Shown one piece after another: positions 12,557-25,129 of a DNA stretch of 64,000 nucleotides. Within the stretch, counting starts at the first letter, position 1; each line of letters begins with the position of its first letter. Both the position numbers and the translations under genes were made by a program. The notes below the pieces were generated by a model that did not search any database, had not been told where the DNA came from, and saw only the letters and a program-made list of their open reading frames with translations. Origin of the DNA: Dastarcus helophoroides (taxonomy: Eukaryota > Arthropoda > Insecta > Coleoptera > Bothrideridae); contig CM053331.1 in NCBI GenBank assembly GCA_028583605.1, positions 15,236,857-15,300,856 of the forward strand, given 5' to 3'.

Positions 12557-14100
12557 GGAAAGAAAAGTAAGGAAGTGTTAAAATTTTGAATTTAAAATAT
12601 CGAAATAGAAGAAAATAAATAAAAACTTGATTGTGCCAATTTTAGGAAAATGAAAGTATGATTAAATCCATAATTCACAAAGAAAACTGGTCCTCTCTTC
12701 TTAAAAAATTAATAACATACCTATTCATTTCCGTATTTTTGCGAAGTTCCTCTTCCCTTTGATTTCCTTGTAAAACTTTGATACCCAGATATTCTTTTAT
12801 CTTGGTCAAACATTTCGAAAAAAAAACAATAATACACACAAAATATTGTTTGTTTTTAACTTAAACTTTATGTCACTATATACATATATATATATAGGTT
12901 AACTGAATAGGAAAACAAGACAGACACACTGACTGAAAATAATCAGTGTTCCATTTGCGATAAAATTTTCTCACTTGTTTTAGTTTTCGCTGGTCGATAA
13001 TTTCTGGGAACTTTTAACTTTTGTTAGCAATAATTGCCAAGCATGGTGCAGGATTATTAGTGAAGTGGATTATTAGAAGAATTTCGGCGAGACCATAAGC
13101 CACGTATTGACAGTCTTGGTTTTTTTACTAAGTTTAAAGTAGAAAGCAGGGAGTATAAATTGGTTATTTGAAATTACATATTATCAATATTCGAATTTCA
13201 TTGTGAATAACATTGTTTAGACATTTTTTTAATTTGAATTATTGGAGCCCATGCATGTATCGTACAGTTCGCACATACACAGGCAACAGGCTTTAATTAA
13301 TTATATGAAATTGATTATAAATCGATCTAATAATTTTGGGGCGGGGCGCTCCAAGAGGGTGTCCGACGCCAAAACACCAGTGCACTTAAAAAAATTAAAA
13401 ATAAAAAGTAAAGCGTAAACTTAAAACTTTCGGAAAAGTGTCGACATTTTTAAGAAATTCGTTAAACTTATTTAAAAATGGGTTTACCCTAGAAATATTA
13501 GCATTAAAATTTTGAAAGACAAAAACAAAAAACATAATTTCGTAAAAGGTTGACGTTTCGAGTTTAAAATGAAAATTTGAAGGAAAAAGTTAATTGCAAG
13601 TTCGAATTCGGATCTAAAAAAATATCGAGTTTAAAATTGGAATTAAAAAACTTAAAAACACATTTTTTTCTGGAGTTGGTTGTCTTTTGGGAAAGCATTC
13701 AAACTAGAATGCTCCAGTTAAGCTATAGTTGGGGAAAAATATATCTTTTATTTGTCTAATTACCTGTTTATTTTTTCTCTTTTGATAATTTATTTTATAT
13801 TACGATACGGGCTTTATCCTCTAATAATTCATGCAATCATTTAAATATCAAAAATATTTAGTAATGAATGTACTTTTCAAGAAGCAATTTATAAAAATCT
13901 TCTGAGGTAATAAGTCTTGTATATACGAATATATACAAGTTTATTACGATGCAATTGAAATCTAATTTCATTAGAATCTAATGAAAACCAGATTGCAACT
14001 GAAAAGTTCACGAAGATGAGGCAAAGCTTGTATCACGGGTTGCATCGCAATATCCACAGATACAAACGTCCTCGGCGTGACTTTACTTTCATCTAGTTTT
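12557..14100. other. No gene recognised
   Basis: AT-rich with an (AT)n patch near 12878-12897 and a GC-richer island near 13338-13385 of unknown origin. Open frames here show no motif I recognise. Confidence 0.5.
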
Positions 14101-14103
14101 GAC

Positions 14104-14363
14104 AAATGACCAATTAAATGTTCGGTAATTAAACAGTTAAACGGGCTCAAAATTAAAAATATGTACAACCGCAACCATAGACTAGTTTCGGCCTTCCTAG
14201 GCCTCATCACTGACTAAAGGCTTTAAGTTGGAAGTGTATACAATCAGCGTACCATGCTGATGAGGCCAAGGAAGGCCGAAACTAGTCTATGGTTGCGGTT
14301 GTACATATTTTCAATTTTGAGCACGTTTAACTGTTTAATTACAGAACATTTAACTGGTCATTT
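14104..14363. repeat. Foldback element with hammerhead-like cores
   Basis: Two ~105-bp arms, 14104-14209 and 14258-14363, are nearly perfect inverted copies around a ~48-base spacer. The plus strand carries CTGATGA (14257-14263), a GGCC/GGCC stem with an AAGGAA loop (14264-14277) and GAAA (14278-14281), which is exactly the conserved core order of a hammerhead ribozyme. The minus strand of the left arm carries the same block, with GTGATGA instead of CTGATGA. The long arm after GAAA could form stem III with the other arm, but I could not find a good stem I. Catalytic activity is therefore unproven. Confidence 0.7.
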
Positions 14364-14627
14364 ATAAAAATTTTGCTGAAAACTTTATAAAACTTACACC
14401 ATTACAAAAATGTAAGCACACAAAGCTTAATCTGAGTTGTACAAATAAATTTTATACTAGTAGATATTTTTTATCACTCAATGAAGATCAAAATTTCGTG
14501 CAATTCAGCTGCAGAAAATAATTTTCTTTCAATTTGCTGAACTTATTGTTATAAGTAGTAACATTTGAACGCCTGAAAGCATAAATAGTCCTACGTTCGA
14601 CAACATATTGGAAGGTGTTTACTTTAA

Positions 14628-14896
14628 GCCGCGTACAAACTTAAGCCGCGTCGTGAGCCGAACCTCCTTGCGAGCCACGTCGTGAGCCTCAAACCAAACC
14701 TCGTTCTGCAACCGCAAGGCGTATTATTTTTGTTAAACTCCATATGTTTTATAACCATCCCTTGCGGAAAGACGAACAAAACGTTAGACTCGGTTCGTCT
14801 CCTTATCAGCAGCTTCTCAGGTTCACAACGTGGTTCGCATGAACGTCCAAACTAGACGCTGTGGATTTCGCGACGTAGTTCAAGTCTGTATGCGGC
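14628..14896. mobile_element. Small TIR element (MITE), about 270 bp
   Basis: The left end GCCGCGTACAAACTTAAGCC and the inverse of the right end, GCCGCATACAGACTTGAAC, match over about 30 bases, followed by CGTCG(T/C)GA in both. The interior is GC-richer than its surroundings and has no coding frame. No clear target duplication is visible, so the superfamily is left open. Confidence 0.55.
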
Positions 14897-15019
14897 ATTG
14901 TACCAAAAAGGTGCCACTGTGCTGCAAAAAATCTAATCAGCAAAAGTATTACGAATTATAACACCGGAAGTTATGTCTTCCTCATATTAGCTGTTAAAAC
15001 GTATGGATATATAATGCGA

Positions 15020-15079
15020 TATTAATATTGCATAAGGGCCCTTGCCACTAGTGCCCTTCCCCCTCTGGATCCGCCACTG
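15020..15079 (-). repeat. Isolated hAT-like terminus
   Basis: On the minus strand from 15079 the sequence begins CAGTGGCGGATCCAGAGGGG, a form often seen at the end of insect hAT elements. No partner end or 8-bp duplication was found, so this is reported only as a fragment. Confidence 0.4.
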
Positions 15080-17342
15080 ATTATAAGAAGAAATATAGAA
15101 AGCAGTTCCTGTACTATGTGAAATTTTGATCCCTCATTGTACCATATTTTTCTTGCATTTAAAAAGATGAGATCTTCCAACTCGCTACCATAGAATTTTA
15201 AATTTAACAGAAGCGGCATTCAATGCAACAAAAGTGAAACTAACATAAAAAGCGAGACCATCAATACATTCCGACTCCTTCATTAGCGTAACTGAAAATG
15301 CTTGAGTAAAGGTACAGAAAATCAATTCATTTTCAAAACTATGTATATTTTATTAATTACTTTTTTAGAAAATTTTGACATACTTACAAAACGTATAATT
15401 AAAATTACATAAAACATGTTTTTATTGATGTTTGAACAAAATTAATTTGTTTAGTGAACTTCTATCGCGTTGTATATTTTTTTTGTCAAAGTCATATTTT
15501 AAATCAACTTGAATTCACAAAGAAAAAAAAAGTTTTAAGATGAGTTTTATCAGCAGATTAGCATGTCCGTCTATTATTTCATCTTCTAAAAATTGATCAC
15601 CAAAATTGTTGTAAATAGTTTGAAGCAAATCAGAAATTGTTTTTGAAATACAGTGGGTAATTATGTAGGAACTTTTTTTTGAAGTATAGACTGGTAGATT
15701 TAATTAATCTAAAACACTCCTCTGCAACTAAATAAATTTCTATAAAAAAAGATAAAGCTTTTGTTAAGCATACATTAGCGTGAATTTTTTTTCTTTCTTG
15801 TAAATAAGAATGAGTAAACATTGATCTGCTTTCTATCACATGTAAACATTTAATACAAGTTAAACATTTCTTAATTTGTTTAACAATGAAACCTGCTCCG
15901 TAAATTACTACGTGCTGGACATAATCAGTCATCAACCAAGTCCAAGAAATTTTGAGCTTCTAGGTCCTCACCTGTTGTTTCTATATCTAAAAATTCTCTG
16001 TTTTTATAATATTTCCACTGTTACAAAATAAAATTTGCATCGAATCAAAATTAACTACATTTCCTGAAGCAGGTGCAGATATTTGAGTCTTAATTATTAA
16101 TCTTTCGGCTTCGGCTTCAAATTGTCTTGGTGTAGAGTTTTTGTTGAAGCCACTTCTACTCCTAATTAAACCAAAAAATAATTTCAAATGATTTTTGGAT
16201 AATTTTTAGGTCAGTATATACTTCGAAAATTTTTTGTTTTTTTTTATTTAAATTTGGTACATTTCTTTTAAACTTGTGATATTTATTAAAAAGCCTAAAA
16301 AACCACTTTTTAACTTTGTGTTGATTATTGGTACACTATCACAAGTAATGTTTAAAATATAATGAGTCATTCCATCAAAAAACAAAGAGAAATTAATTTT
16401 TGAAGCATTAGAGAAAGGTCTCTTAAAACTATATTTTGCAAATCGGTTATTAAAAATATCAAGCAGATCATTAAAGGCTAACACAAATTTTGCGGTATTC
16501 TCACATCCAATGAAGTCTGGATTCTTCAAATCTCTTGCCAAAAACATTAATGCATTTGCAACACTTTTACTTAAAAGTTGGGCTGCAAGTTTAACTTTTA
16601 TTTTTTTTTTCCAGTATCTTGAACATGTCGAGTTTTTAGTTTGGTTGCCGCGTGTAATCCAGAACTTTTTTGAAGATTATTCAAGTTTTCAATGAATTTC
16701 CAGTCAATTAAAATTCCATCTACATCTTTCGGTACTCGTTCACAACCAAAGCAGTTCCTCACTAATTTTATCATGTGACATGCGTCAAGAAATTTAAAAA
16801 CTGTCACAGGCTGTTTAAAATGTGTTATCAAATTTTTAGGATCGGTAAAATTTGCTATAAGATGCTTGCACAGGTGCTTCATCAAATGTCAAAGACAAAA
16901 TAATTATACCCGTATCATTGACAATTTCCAATGTCTCCAAAATGTCGTTCGCTTTTTCTTTCTTAGTTAAACCATTGATCAAAAAGTATCCTACGGGAAG
17001 TTTTCAATTTTCATTCAGACATACTACCCTTAAAACCAATGCATTTTTTGCCGTTAGTATAGTGCCTGATTTCAATTTAGAGTCAATATCGATGTAGCCT
17101 GTAAAGCGAGGGCCTGTCCATTCAACTTTCGATCGGACGGACATTTCGCCTACGACTAAATTACAAATGGGAAGTTTCCCCTTCTGCTTCATTTGAATTG
17201 CTTTGGTTGTCAAAGCCCTTAAAGCTTTGGAACTATATCCTGGTGCGCTATTAACTGTTTGTAACCATTTTCCTATAGTTTTTGGATGAGGCAAAGAATC
17301 ATTGAAAACCTTGCTTACAAAACTATATAAGTTTTATTGAGT

Positions 17343-17399
17343 AAAAACAGAAAGTCAAAGCAAAATACCTGAGGTATTTTGCTTTGACTTTCTGTTTTT
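17343..17399. repeat. Perfect 57-bp palindrome with 1-base centre
   Basis: The arms at 17343-17370 and 17372-17399 are exact 28-base inverted copies separated by a single G at 17371. It sits inside the P-type transposase remnant, between the zipper-like part and the SLPHPKTI motif, and replaces expected coding sequence. Confidence 0.95.
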
Positions 17400-17929
17400 C
17401 CGGCAAATATTTAACTTTTGTTTTTCTAATAAAACGATTAAAAATTGCACTAGCACTTTCAGGAACTGTGATTCGACAACTGCAGCAAAATTATTATTAA
17501 AACAGGATTTATTTTTAAGAAACTGAACCAAAAATTTCAAATTAGTAACTCTTTGATGGAGACGCCAATTTTTCTGTTGTAAATGTCTTATTTTTTTCTT
17601 TGATTTTGAATTGTAGACCTTAAAATTCTGAATTTTGCTGTTTTCGTTTTAGTTGGTGATGAAAAATTTACACTACTGAAATCACCAGCATATCTGATTT
17701 TCCCTTAAAAAATGAACTTGTTTAATTTCTAATTATGTTTTTTATTTTGCTTTAACATACTTTGGCTTTGATTTTGATTGCCTCAAAACCACTTCAGTCT
17801 CCGATGCTGAGGCCGTTACTGAAAATGATGAAAAAAGGCTTGTCTTTAGACCTAGTTTAAATTAAAAAATGTTTCGTAGCAAAATGAGTAGTAATAACTT
17901 TAAAGGGTATTTTTAATTAACCAATATAT

Positions 17930-18248
17930 TGTAACAAAATGTAAATTATAAAAAGATCTGATAAGGAAAAGCGGCCGCGATAATGAAGCAAACGGCAGAT
18001 AAGCAAGCATTCCAAAAATTTCGGCAAACGATAAGGGTTATCTGCTGGATTTTTCTAGAACCCGGTAGCGAAAACTATATAAGGCGGTCGCCTTACCCTC
18101 GAGTCAGTCAGTCAAAAGTCAGTGTAGTTAGTTAGTGAATTAGTAGTTAGAAGTAAATGAATAAGTGAGTTATTTATTCAGTTGTAGTGTTCAGAGTTTA
18201 GTTTGGAAATTCACGCGTAATAATCATTCGAACCGATAGCCCGCAACA
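17930..18248 (+). mobile_element. Solo LTR of a Ty3/gypsy element, ATAT duplication
   Basis: The 319-bp segment starts TGTAACAAAATG and ends CCCGCAACA, and is flanked by ATAT on both sides (17926-17929 and 18249-18252). It is the same family, in opposite orientation, as the two LTRs at 29772-30121 and 31362-31712. It shares their TCAGTCAGTC block, AGATAAG...TTATCTGCTGGA block and TTCGAACCGATA near the end. A lone LTR with a target duplication is the usual product of recombination between two LTRs. It splits the P-type transposase remnant, so it inserted after that element. Confidence 0.9.
18076..18083 (+). promoter_or_regulatory. TATA box of the gypsy LTR
   Basis: TATATAAG followed at once by the short inverted repeat GGCGGTCGCC, then repeated TCAGTCAGTC/GTTAGTTAGT words where transcription would be expected to start. 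The left-hand LTR at 29772-30121 keeps the motif (minus strand, near 29945), while the right-hand LTR has TATGTAA at the same place. Confidence 0.55.
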
Positions 18249-19934
18249 ATATTATACCAAATCTTGTGTATTCGGTTACACCAGAATATTTCAAATTATA
18301 TTTCTTAAAACATCTGTACATAACATTTCTCAAAATTTGTTACAATAAATCAAGTAACGTAAAACAGCTTTAAGACCATGAAGTTTACATTTTTATAGAA
18401 AGTTCCATATCTGGACCGGTTTTTCTACATCTATAATTTAAAAAAATTAGGTAGATGGCTAAATCGGAAAATATTATTATTACGTTTTACTAGACGGAGA
18501 TCCTGTTGAAGAAGTACCAGTAAAACTGCTGCTTTCATTAATATTATGCTCTTCATATATCTCCTTAATAGAACTAAAAAACATAGACACATAAAACAAA
18601 AATAGTTATAATTTACTCATTTTACCCAAGCTTAATGTGTCACTAGAAGAGCCAGATAATATTTTTGTTTGCAGATTATCTCTTTCGGCTGTTTTCAAAA
18701 CAACGCTCTCTTTATCTTGAGACGTGAAAGGTCTAAAAAAGTTTAGACAGTCATCGGGATTGACGACAAAAGTAAAAACTCAAGACTAAGGTATAACGGT
18801 TTTTTTTTGAATTTTCAACCTACTTGTGGCATCTGAAATTAAATTTTCGCAATTTGCAAACTAAAATTATTAATATTATTCTGGCTTTCACTTCTATCTG
18901 CACTCCGGAAAACAATTATGTACATTTTTATACGGTTTATTTATTAACCAAAATATATGATGGGCTGTGCAAGCCAATACAAGAAAATATAAAAACACCT
19001 TAATTGAAACAATAATATTTAAACTAAAAAATCGATCACACATTCTTAATTCTATTACTCATAGCTACATACACTGCTGACATTTTAACAACTGGTCCCG
19101 CTACATAAAATCATAAGATTTTTTTATTTGAAAAATAAGTACAAAATTATGTAATAATAATGTAGATGAATTTCATTAAAAAAACTTACAAAATATCTTC
19201 ATTGAAAACTCTTGAAACCACTCCTTTTTCAAAACTCTTCTACCCCTTGGTTTATCTTCAATATCTTCAGGATAAAAATGCTCTGAACAAACTTCAATTT
19301 TGTCAGAAATGTATCTATTACCAAGTCTTAAGATTGAGAGCCACTCATTTATTAAATTTTAATTTTTTGGGAGCCTATTCAAACAAGTTTAACGAAGAGT
19401 AGTAATTTATTCTACGCCTACGACTTGCTGTTACTTACCGATGAAAAGTTATTTAGTCGCTTTGAGCGATATTTTCACCAACTATTTGCCTTTTCCGGCA
19501 TACAATGCACTATCTAACCATTTTGTCTTCAAATTGATAACTAATAAACCAGAACTTCACCTAACTTTTAAAGTAAACAAAGACTAAACTTATGGACGAC
19601 GTTGGCAAACTTTGATGCTTACTACAAAATCTAGAAATTCTCTAAACACCAGCATAATTTCAAGTATTTACATTTCAATTTATGATGACTTTCAAAATGT
19701 ATAACTGAATTAATAATTTTAAAAATGTGTCACACAAAAATAAACAAAAGGATACACTTGATTCTAGGTAAAAAAAAAAACAAATTTTTATAAAAGGCAG
19801 GAAAAAAGAGTTGATATAATTGGCATCACGAGTTACTAATCTATTTGTAACCATTCCGACTCTGATGCTGTCTCATGTTTAGATTAGCTTCACTTGTGTT
19901 AAATTGAATGACGCTTTTATATTAAATTTAAAAT

Positions 19935-20620
19935 TCTATGCTCTCTACACTTTATGTCCTCTAAATGTCAATTTTTGACAAAAAAAATGACATTCCTTCG
20001 CTGTCATTTTCGCCAAAATTGATACCATGTTTTAATTTTTAAATGAAACACCATGTATATTATTATATTTTTGGAATCCGCAACATTTTTAAAGGATCGA
20101 AAAATATGTTTGTTTCATTTTTTGTGGACTAGGAGGCTGTGACTGATTCTGATTAATTCTAACGGAATGCATTAGCGCTACAAAAAAATTATATATCACG
20201 TGAAAAAAGAAATATTTCGTTCTTTTATCACATGATAAATTTAACAAAAATGGTTTTTATATCATAACTTCATTTTTTTAAATAGCACCAACATTAATGT
20301 GATCAGAATAAATTGGCCTTCTGGATTCACGAATAAAACGGATTAACAAAAAAAAATTACTGCTGCAAAAATTACTTACTTCATGTGCATTATTGTCAGA
20401 AAACTGGGCAGATTTTAAAAATGTAATAACATGAAGGGTGTTATATTTAAAAGCGAAAAGTCGGTATTGGTTTTGGCGAAACTTATGGCAGTAGGAATGT
20501 TGCTCGTGTTTTAAGAATTGACTTCCTATGAATGTAATAAGTATGTCGAGTTGCAATATTTAATCTTCACAAATAAAGAAAAAATCTGGGGTGTACCTTA
20601 AGTATCTTATACCAGATATA
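19935..20620. repeat. Diverged copy of the 37.86-38.81 kb element
   Basis: The order of words TGTCA...TTTGA, AATGTCATT/AATGACATT, GCTGTCA(T/C)TTTCGC, AAA.TGATAC, a central CACGTGA and ATCAC(A/G)TGATAAA pair, and a GGGGTGTACC near the end are shared with 37859-38806. Outer ends are eroded and no target duplication could be seen. No gene. Confidence 0.55.
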
Positions 20621-20820
20621 TTTCTAGAGATCTAGTGCACCTATTGTTTAGGATTGTCAGATTTAATACTGTAAATCATTATCAGTTGGTAAAACTATGG
20701 GTTTTGATAGTCCAATACCATATTTATATTTAAAAACAGGCCAGTAATAGTATCAAAGTAAATTTTGCACAATCTAGAAAAACCTCGATTAGGAGTGGAC
20801 ACAGACACGTCTGTGGGAGT

Positions 20821-23482
20821 GGACTACTAACAAGGAAAGGTCGCGAAGTGTCCGGCGCCGATTTTGCTAATTTTTGGATATGTTTTAAAGGATCAAAATC
20901 TAAGAGACACGTATTTTTTTTTATCGGCTGATAAACGGTTTTAAGGGTAGTTTTACCCCCTCAAAGTTGGGGCAAAAAATGCAGATTTTGCTGTTTCTCA
21001 CATACAAAAAATGATATTCGAGTCGTTTCTTTTTTCAAAAAATTTGTTTCGACGAGAAATATAAGAAAAAAAATGTTTCAAAATTTTCCCACCCCCCTCA
21101 TGGGGGCAAACTACCCCATTTAGAAGTTTTTTAATCATAAAAATGGTAATTACGACAGCAAAATTTTGAAAAAAATATATGTTATTTTATACACCAAAAC
21201 TAATTTTACCTGTTTTTGGATTTTGTCGAAAAAAAAATTTTTGGGGGGTAAACACCACTTACACGAATACGTATATGATAGGATGTATTTTTAGGATTTT
21301 TGTTTTATTTTTTTTCTGAAGCGAAGTATTTCGTCGAGAAACTAATAAAATAATTTTTTAAGATTTTTTCGGTGACCCCTTATCCCCACCCTCCACCCTT
21401 CCCTTATAAGAGGCTGAGCTATCTACCTAAAAAACCGGAAAATTCGAGATTATTATGATCCATCTACTATCTATATACACCGAAAAAAAGTTTACCAAAT
21501 TTTTTTACCCCCACCCCTCCTGATAGGGGTAAATTACCCCCTTATGAAATTTTTAATTAACAAGGAAATAGTCATTATAACAGGTCAATTTTGAAAAATA
21601 AATGTTATTTTATACATCAAAATTAATTTTACCTGTATTTGGCTTTAAGTAAAGGAAAATATTTTGGGGGTGAACACCCTTAACGCAAATATTTATATAC
21701 AATAGGAGATATATTTGTATAATTTTCGGCTCGTTATTTTTGAAACGAAGTATTTTAAAGAAGGTAGAAAAATATTATTTTTAAATTTTGGTTCTACCGT
21801 TCCCACCCTTCATGTTGGCATACCAGTAGAATGAGCCAGTTAGCTATCTACTTGAAAAACTGGAAATTCGAGATCATTGCTGTCTCTCTAGATACCACAA
21901 AACAGAGCTTAGAAAGGTTTTAAATTTTTGCATTTCCCATCCCAGGTGACTTATCCTTCTGATAGAAATAGGACGCGAGGTGTGGCTGGAAAAATTCGGA
22001 AAAATTATTTTTATTGTTTCTTGTTGAAATATTTCGTTCCAGGAAAAAAGAAACGAATATATTTACCGCCATAATAATATGCACTTAAATGTTTTGGTAA
22101 ATTCCTATATTTCTTGTGTAGGTATATCTAATATACAAAACTTCTAAATTTTTATAAAGTTCAGACAACTGACCGCAGTTTTTATATAGATATTTTATAC
22201 ACATATTTGCTCTAAAGGGTGTTTACCCCCAAAAATTTTTCTTCGACAAACCCCAAAAAAATTCAATAAAATAAGTTTTGGTTATAAAATATAGTGTTTT
22301 TTTTTTCAAAATTTTACTGTGATAATGACAATTTTTTGAATACTTAAAAACCTCAGAAAGGAGTAGTTTATCCCCTTACGAAGGTGCAAAAATTTAGAAT
22401 TTTTTTCGGTGTATAAAAAGAGATCGTAATGATCTCGAATTTTCCGATTTTTTAAGTAGATGATTCAACCTCTGGTAAGATAAAGTGGAGAGAGAGGAAG
22501 AGAGGTGACTGGAAAAGTTCAAAAAAATTAATTTTATAATTCCTTGTTGAAATACTTCGCTTCAGATAAAAAACGAATTAAAAATCATAGAAATACATCC
22601 TATTATATACGTATTTGACCTAAAGGGTGTTTACCCCTAAAATATTTTCCTTTACCAAAACATAAATAAAAGTAAAATTAATTTTGATATATAAAATAAC
22701 ATTTATTTTTCAAAATTTAGCTGTTATAATGACTATTTTCTTGTTAATTAAAAATTTCATAAGGGGTAATTTACCCCTATCAGTAGGGGTGGGGTTAAAA
22801 AAATTTGGTAAACCTTTCTTTTGGTGTATATAGATAGTAGAGGGACCATAATAATCTCGAATTTTCCAGTTTTTTAAGTAGGTAGCTCACCCTGCTATAA
22901 GGGAAAGGTGGAGGGTGGGGATGAGGGGTCACCGAAAGAATCTTAAAAAATTATTTTTTTAGTTTCTCGTCGAAATACTTCGCTTCAGAAATAAAATAAA
23001 ACAAAAATTATAAAAATACATCCTTTCATATACGTATTCGTTTAAGTGGTGTCTTTACCCCCAAAAAAATTTTTTTTGACAAAATTCAAAAACAGGTAAA
23101 ATTAGTTTTGGTGTATAAAATAACATATATTTTTTTCAGAATTTTGCTGACGTAATTACCATTTTTATGATTAAAAAACTTCTAAATGGGGTAGTTTGCC
23201 CCCATGAGGGGTGCGAAAATTAAAAAAAAATTTTTTTCTTTTATTTCTCGTCTATTCAAAACTTTTGGAAAAAAAACGACTCGAATATCATTTGTGGTAT
23301 TCGAGAAACAGCAAAATCTGCATTTTTTGCCTCAACTTTGAGGGGGTAAAACTACCCTTAAAACCGTTTATCAGCCGATAAAAAAAAATACGTGTCTCTT
23401 AGATTTTGGTCCTTTAAAACATATCCAAAAATTAGCAAAATCGGCGCCGGACACTTCGCGACCTTTCCTTGTAAGTCGTCCC
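20821..23482. repeat. 2.6-kb foldback with ~420-bp subrepeats
   Basis: Positions 20830-22150 are repeated in inverse at about 22150-23472. The outermost bases read ACAAGGAAAGGTCGCGAAGT and then CCGGCGCCG on both strands, and weaker similarity extends a further ~10 bp outward. Each arm contains about three tandem subunits of ~420 bp, each with a GGGGG(T/G)(A/G)AACACC word, a TTATTTTATACA(C/T)CAAAA word and a CCCC..(C/A)T...GGGG palindrome. Landmarks fall at about 21094 and 21512 in the left arm, and 22220, 22630 and 23050 in the right. There is no coding capacity and no clear target duplication. It could be a foldback DNA element or an inverted duplication of satellite units. Confidence 0.85.
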
Positions 23483-25129
23483 CAGAAGAGGGTTCGTTCA
23501 ATTTTTTATAGAGATGTTGCATACAGTATGTAAAAGCTTTTTTTGGTTTTCTGTATTTTATGTAAATATGCATTGCCTTGATATTGTTCTTGTGCTTCGG
23601 CTAGGAAGGCTTCCCGTGGTGAAAAACATAATATATGTTTTAGTAATAACCCGAAATTTTAGTCAAATATTGCATCTTTTATTGGTAACTAACATATCTA
23701 GTTAAGATAATACAAAGATATCTTTTGTTGCAACTGAAATAGATAAACTGAATCCGATATACCAGAGTGAATCAGAACATAAATACACATTACCAATAAT
23801 GAACAAAACGGGTAATGTTCAAACGATACCGGTTGTTCAATGAAACATTATCCATATAAACCGGGAAGATTTACAGTCATCTAAGGGAATCTCTATCGAT
23901 TAAAGACGTGTAATAAGTAATGCAAAATGAAGAAACGGCTACGGCAGCTGATTGACGTCGTTATTTTATCCTCGGGTTGACAAACTCTTTACTGAGATGT
24001 TCTGTTATAAAAAGTTCATCAGATGGCCACCGTATTTGTATCTCCTCTTGCCATATTCGCCGCTTCCAAGTAAAAATAGTGATCGACATAAATTTGATTT
24101 AACAACATACAAAGATATACGGGATCGTCTTCTAAGTACTTACAGAAAGCAGAATATAAGTTATTAATATACACTCTGCAACTATGAGCTAACCTGAAAT
24201 CAACTTCTTTGCGATTAATTTGAACAACTATGCGTTTAATATTAAGTACAATACACACCCCTTTATCTTTTAACAAAGCCAAGGCGGCTGCAAAAACTGG
24301 ATCATGAATCATTAATAACAGTTCACAGAAGGAAATTTTCTTCTCGGGATGAAGATACGAAACAACGTTGTTATAATTAAGTAAATATGTTCCAGCAAAA
24401 TAATTATATTATTCTGTTTTTATCCCAGTCCATTCTGCACTTTTTATAAATTTAATTGAATGGCCGGACAGAGATCTTGTCTTTATTTAATTAAAATAAA
24501 TAATACACAAGCTTCATTAATAACTGGATCTTTCTATATATTTATCATTTTGTCATTTTATTCATTTGAAACGAAACTCAACAATGAAGTGAATTTGATT
24601 TCTTTTTGGAAATTTCGTTCTTTTTAAGTTTCAACTTGAAATTTTGCCTATTTTTCTAATATTTTGTCTTTAAAGTAAGAATTTAAAAAGCTATTTTATA
24701 AATTCAAAATTTAGACTTGTTCTATCAATTTTCAATTTTGTTCAAAATATATTTGATTAATAGCTTTCTTACCTATTCCAAATTTTAATTTTTTTTTAAC
24801 TCTGAGTTTACAATATCAATTGTTTGCTTTTTTAATTTCTGATTTTACGCTCAAAGTTGTACGGTTTTTAAAAAATTGCAACTGTGTTCAACATTTCAAT
24901 CTTATCTAAGAAATTTGTACTTTGGAAATTTCAAATGTAAGCTCCTCATTTTTTCAAAAAAAGTTTAATTTTCTCCCGTAATTATTATAAATTCAAAACT
25001 TTTTGATTTTATTTCATAAATTTCATTTCTCCTTCTCTTCCCTTTATGTTTTCAAATTTCCACTTTTTCTCTATAGACTTTTAAATTAGGTTTTTTATTT
25101 CTTTAATTCAAAATTCAACTTTAATATTT
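23483..25129. other. No gene recognised
   Basis: AT-rich DNA. From about 24480 to 25130 it is dominated by short runs such as AAATTTC and TTTCAA, possibly an old decayed repeat. No exon-like frame carries a known motif. Confidence 0.5.

Larger units (their letters stand above)
15630..19521 (-). pseudogene. P-element/THAP9-type transposase, decayed
   Basis: Minus-strand fragments follow the order of P-element transposase. The THAP finger is in two exons: 19439-19521 starts MVR, has CIVC and two stops; about 19186-19374 carries VCSEHFYPEDIE. The 64-bp intron between them has GT-AG ends. A serine/threonine-rich segment at about 18480-18770 may be a linker exon. A zipper-like region lies near 17540-17700. 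The catalytic region follows: SLPHPKTIGKW (near 17290), GEMSVRSKVEW, FLDACHMIKLVRN (near 16770), GCENTAKFV (near 16490), FFGLIRSRSGFNKN (near 16160), and a C-terminal IYGAGFIVKQIKKCL (near 15880). Relatives have DEM where this copy has GEM, so a likely catalytic aspartate is lost. Frameshifts, stops, a solo LTR and a palindrome interrupt it. It cannot encode active transposase; element ends were not found. Confidence 0.82.

Noticed and set aside
23358..23705. Open frames at the right edge of the large foldback
   Set aside because: The same sequence occurs inverted at the left edge without an open frame in the equivalent place; it is part of the repeat.
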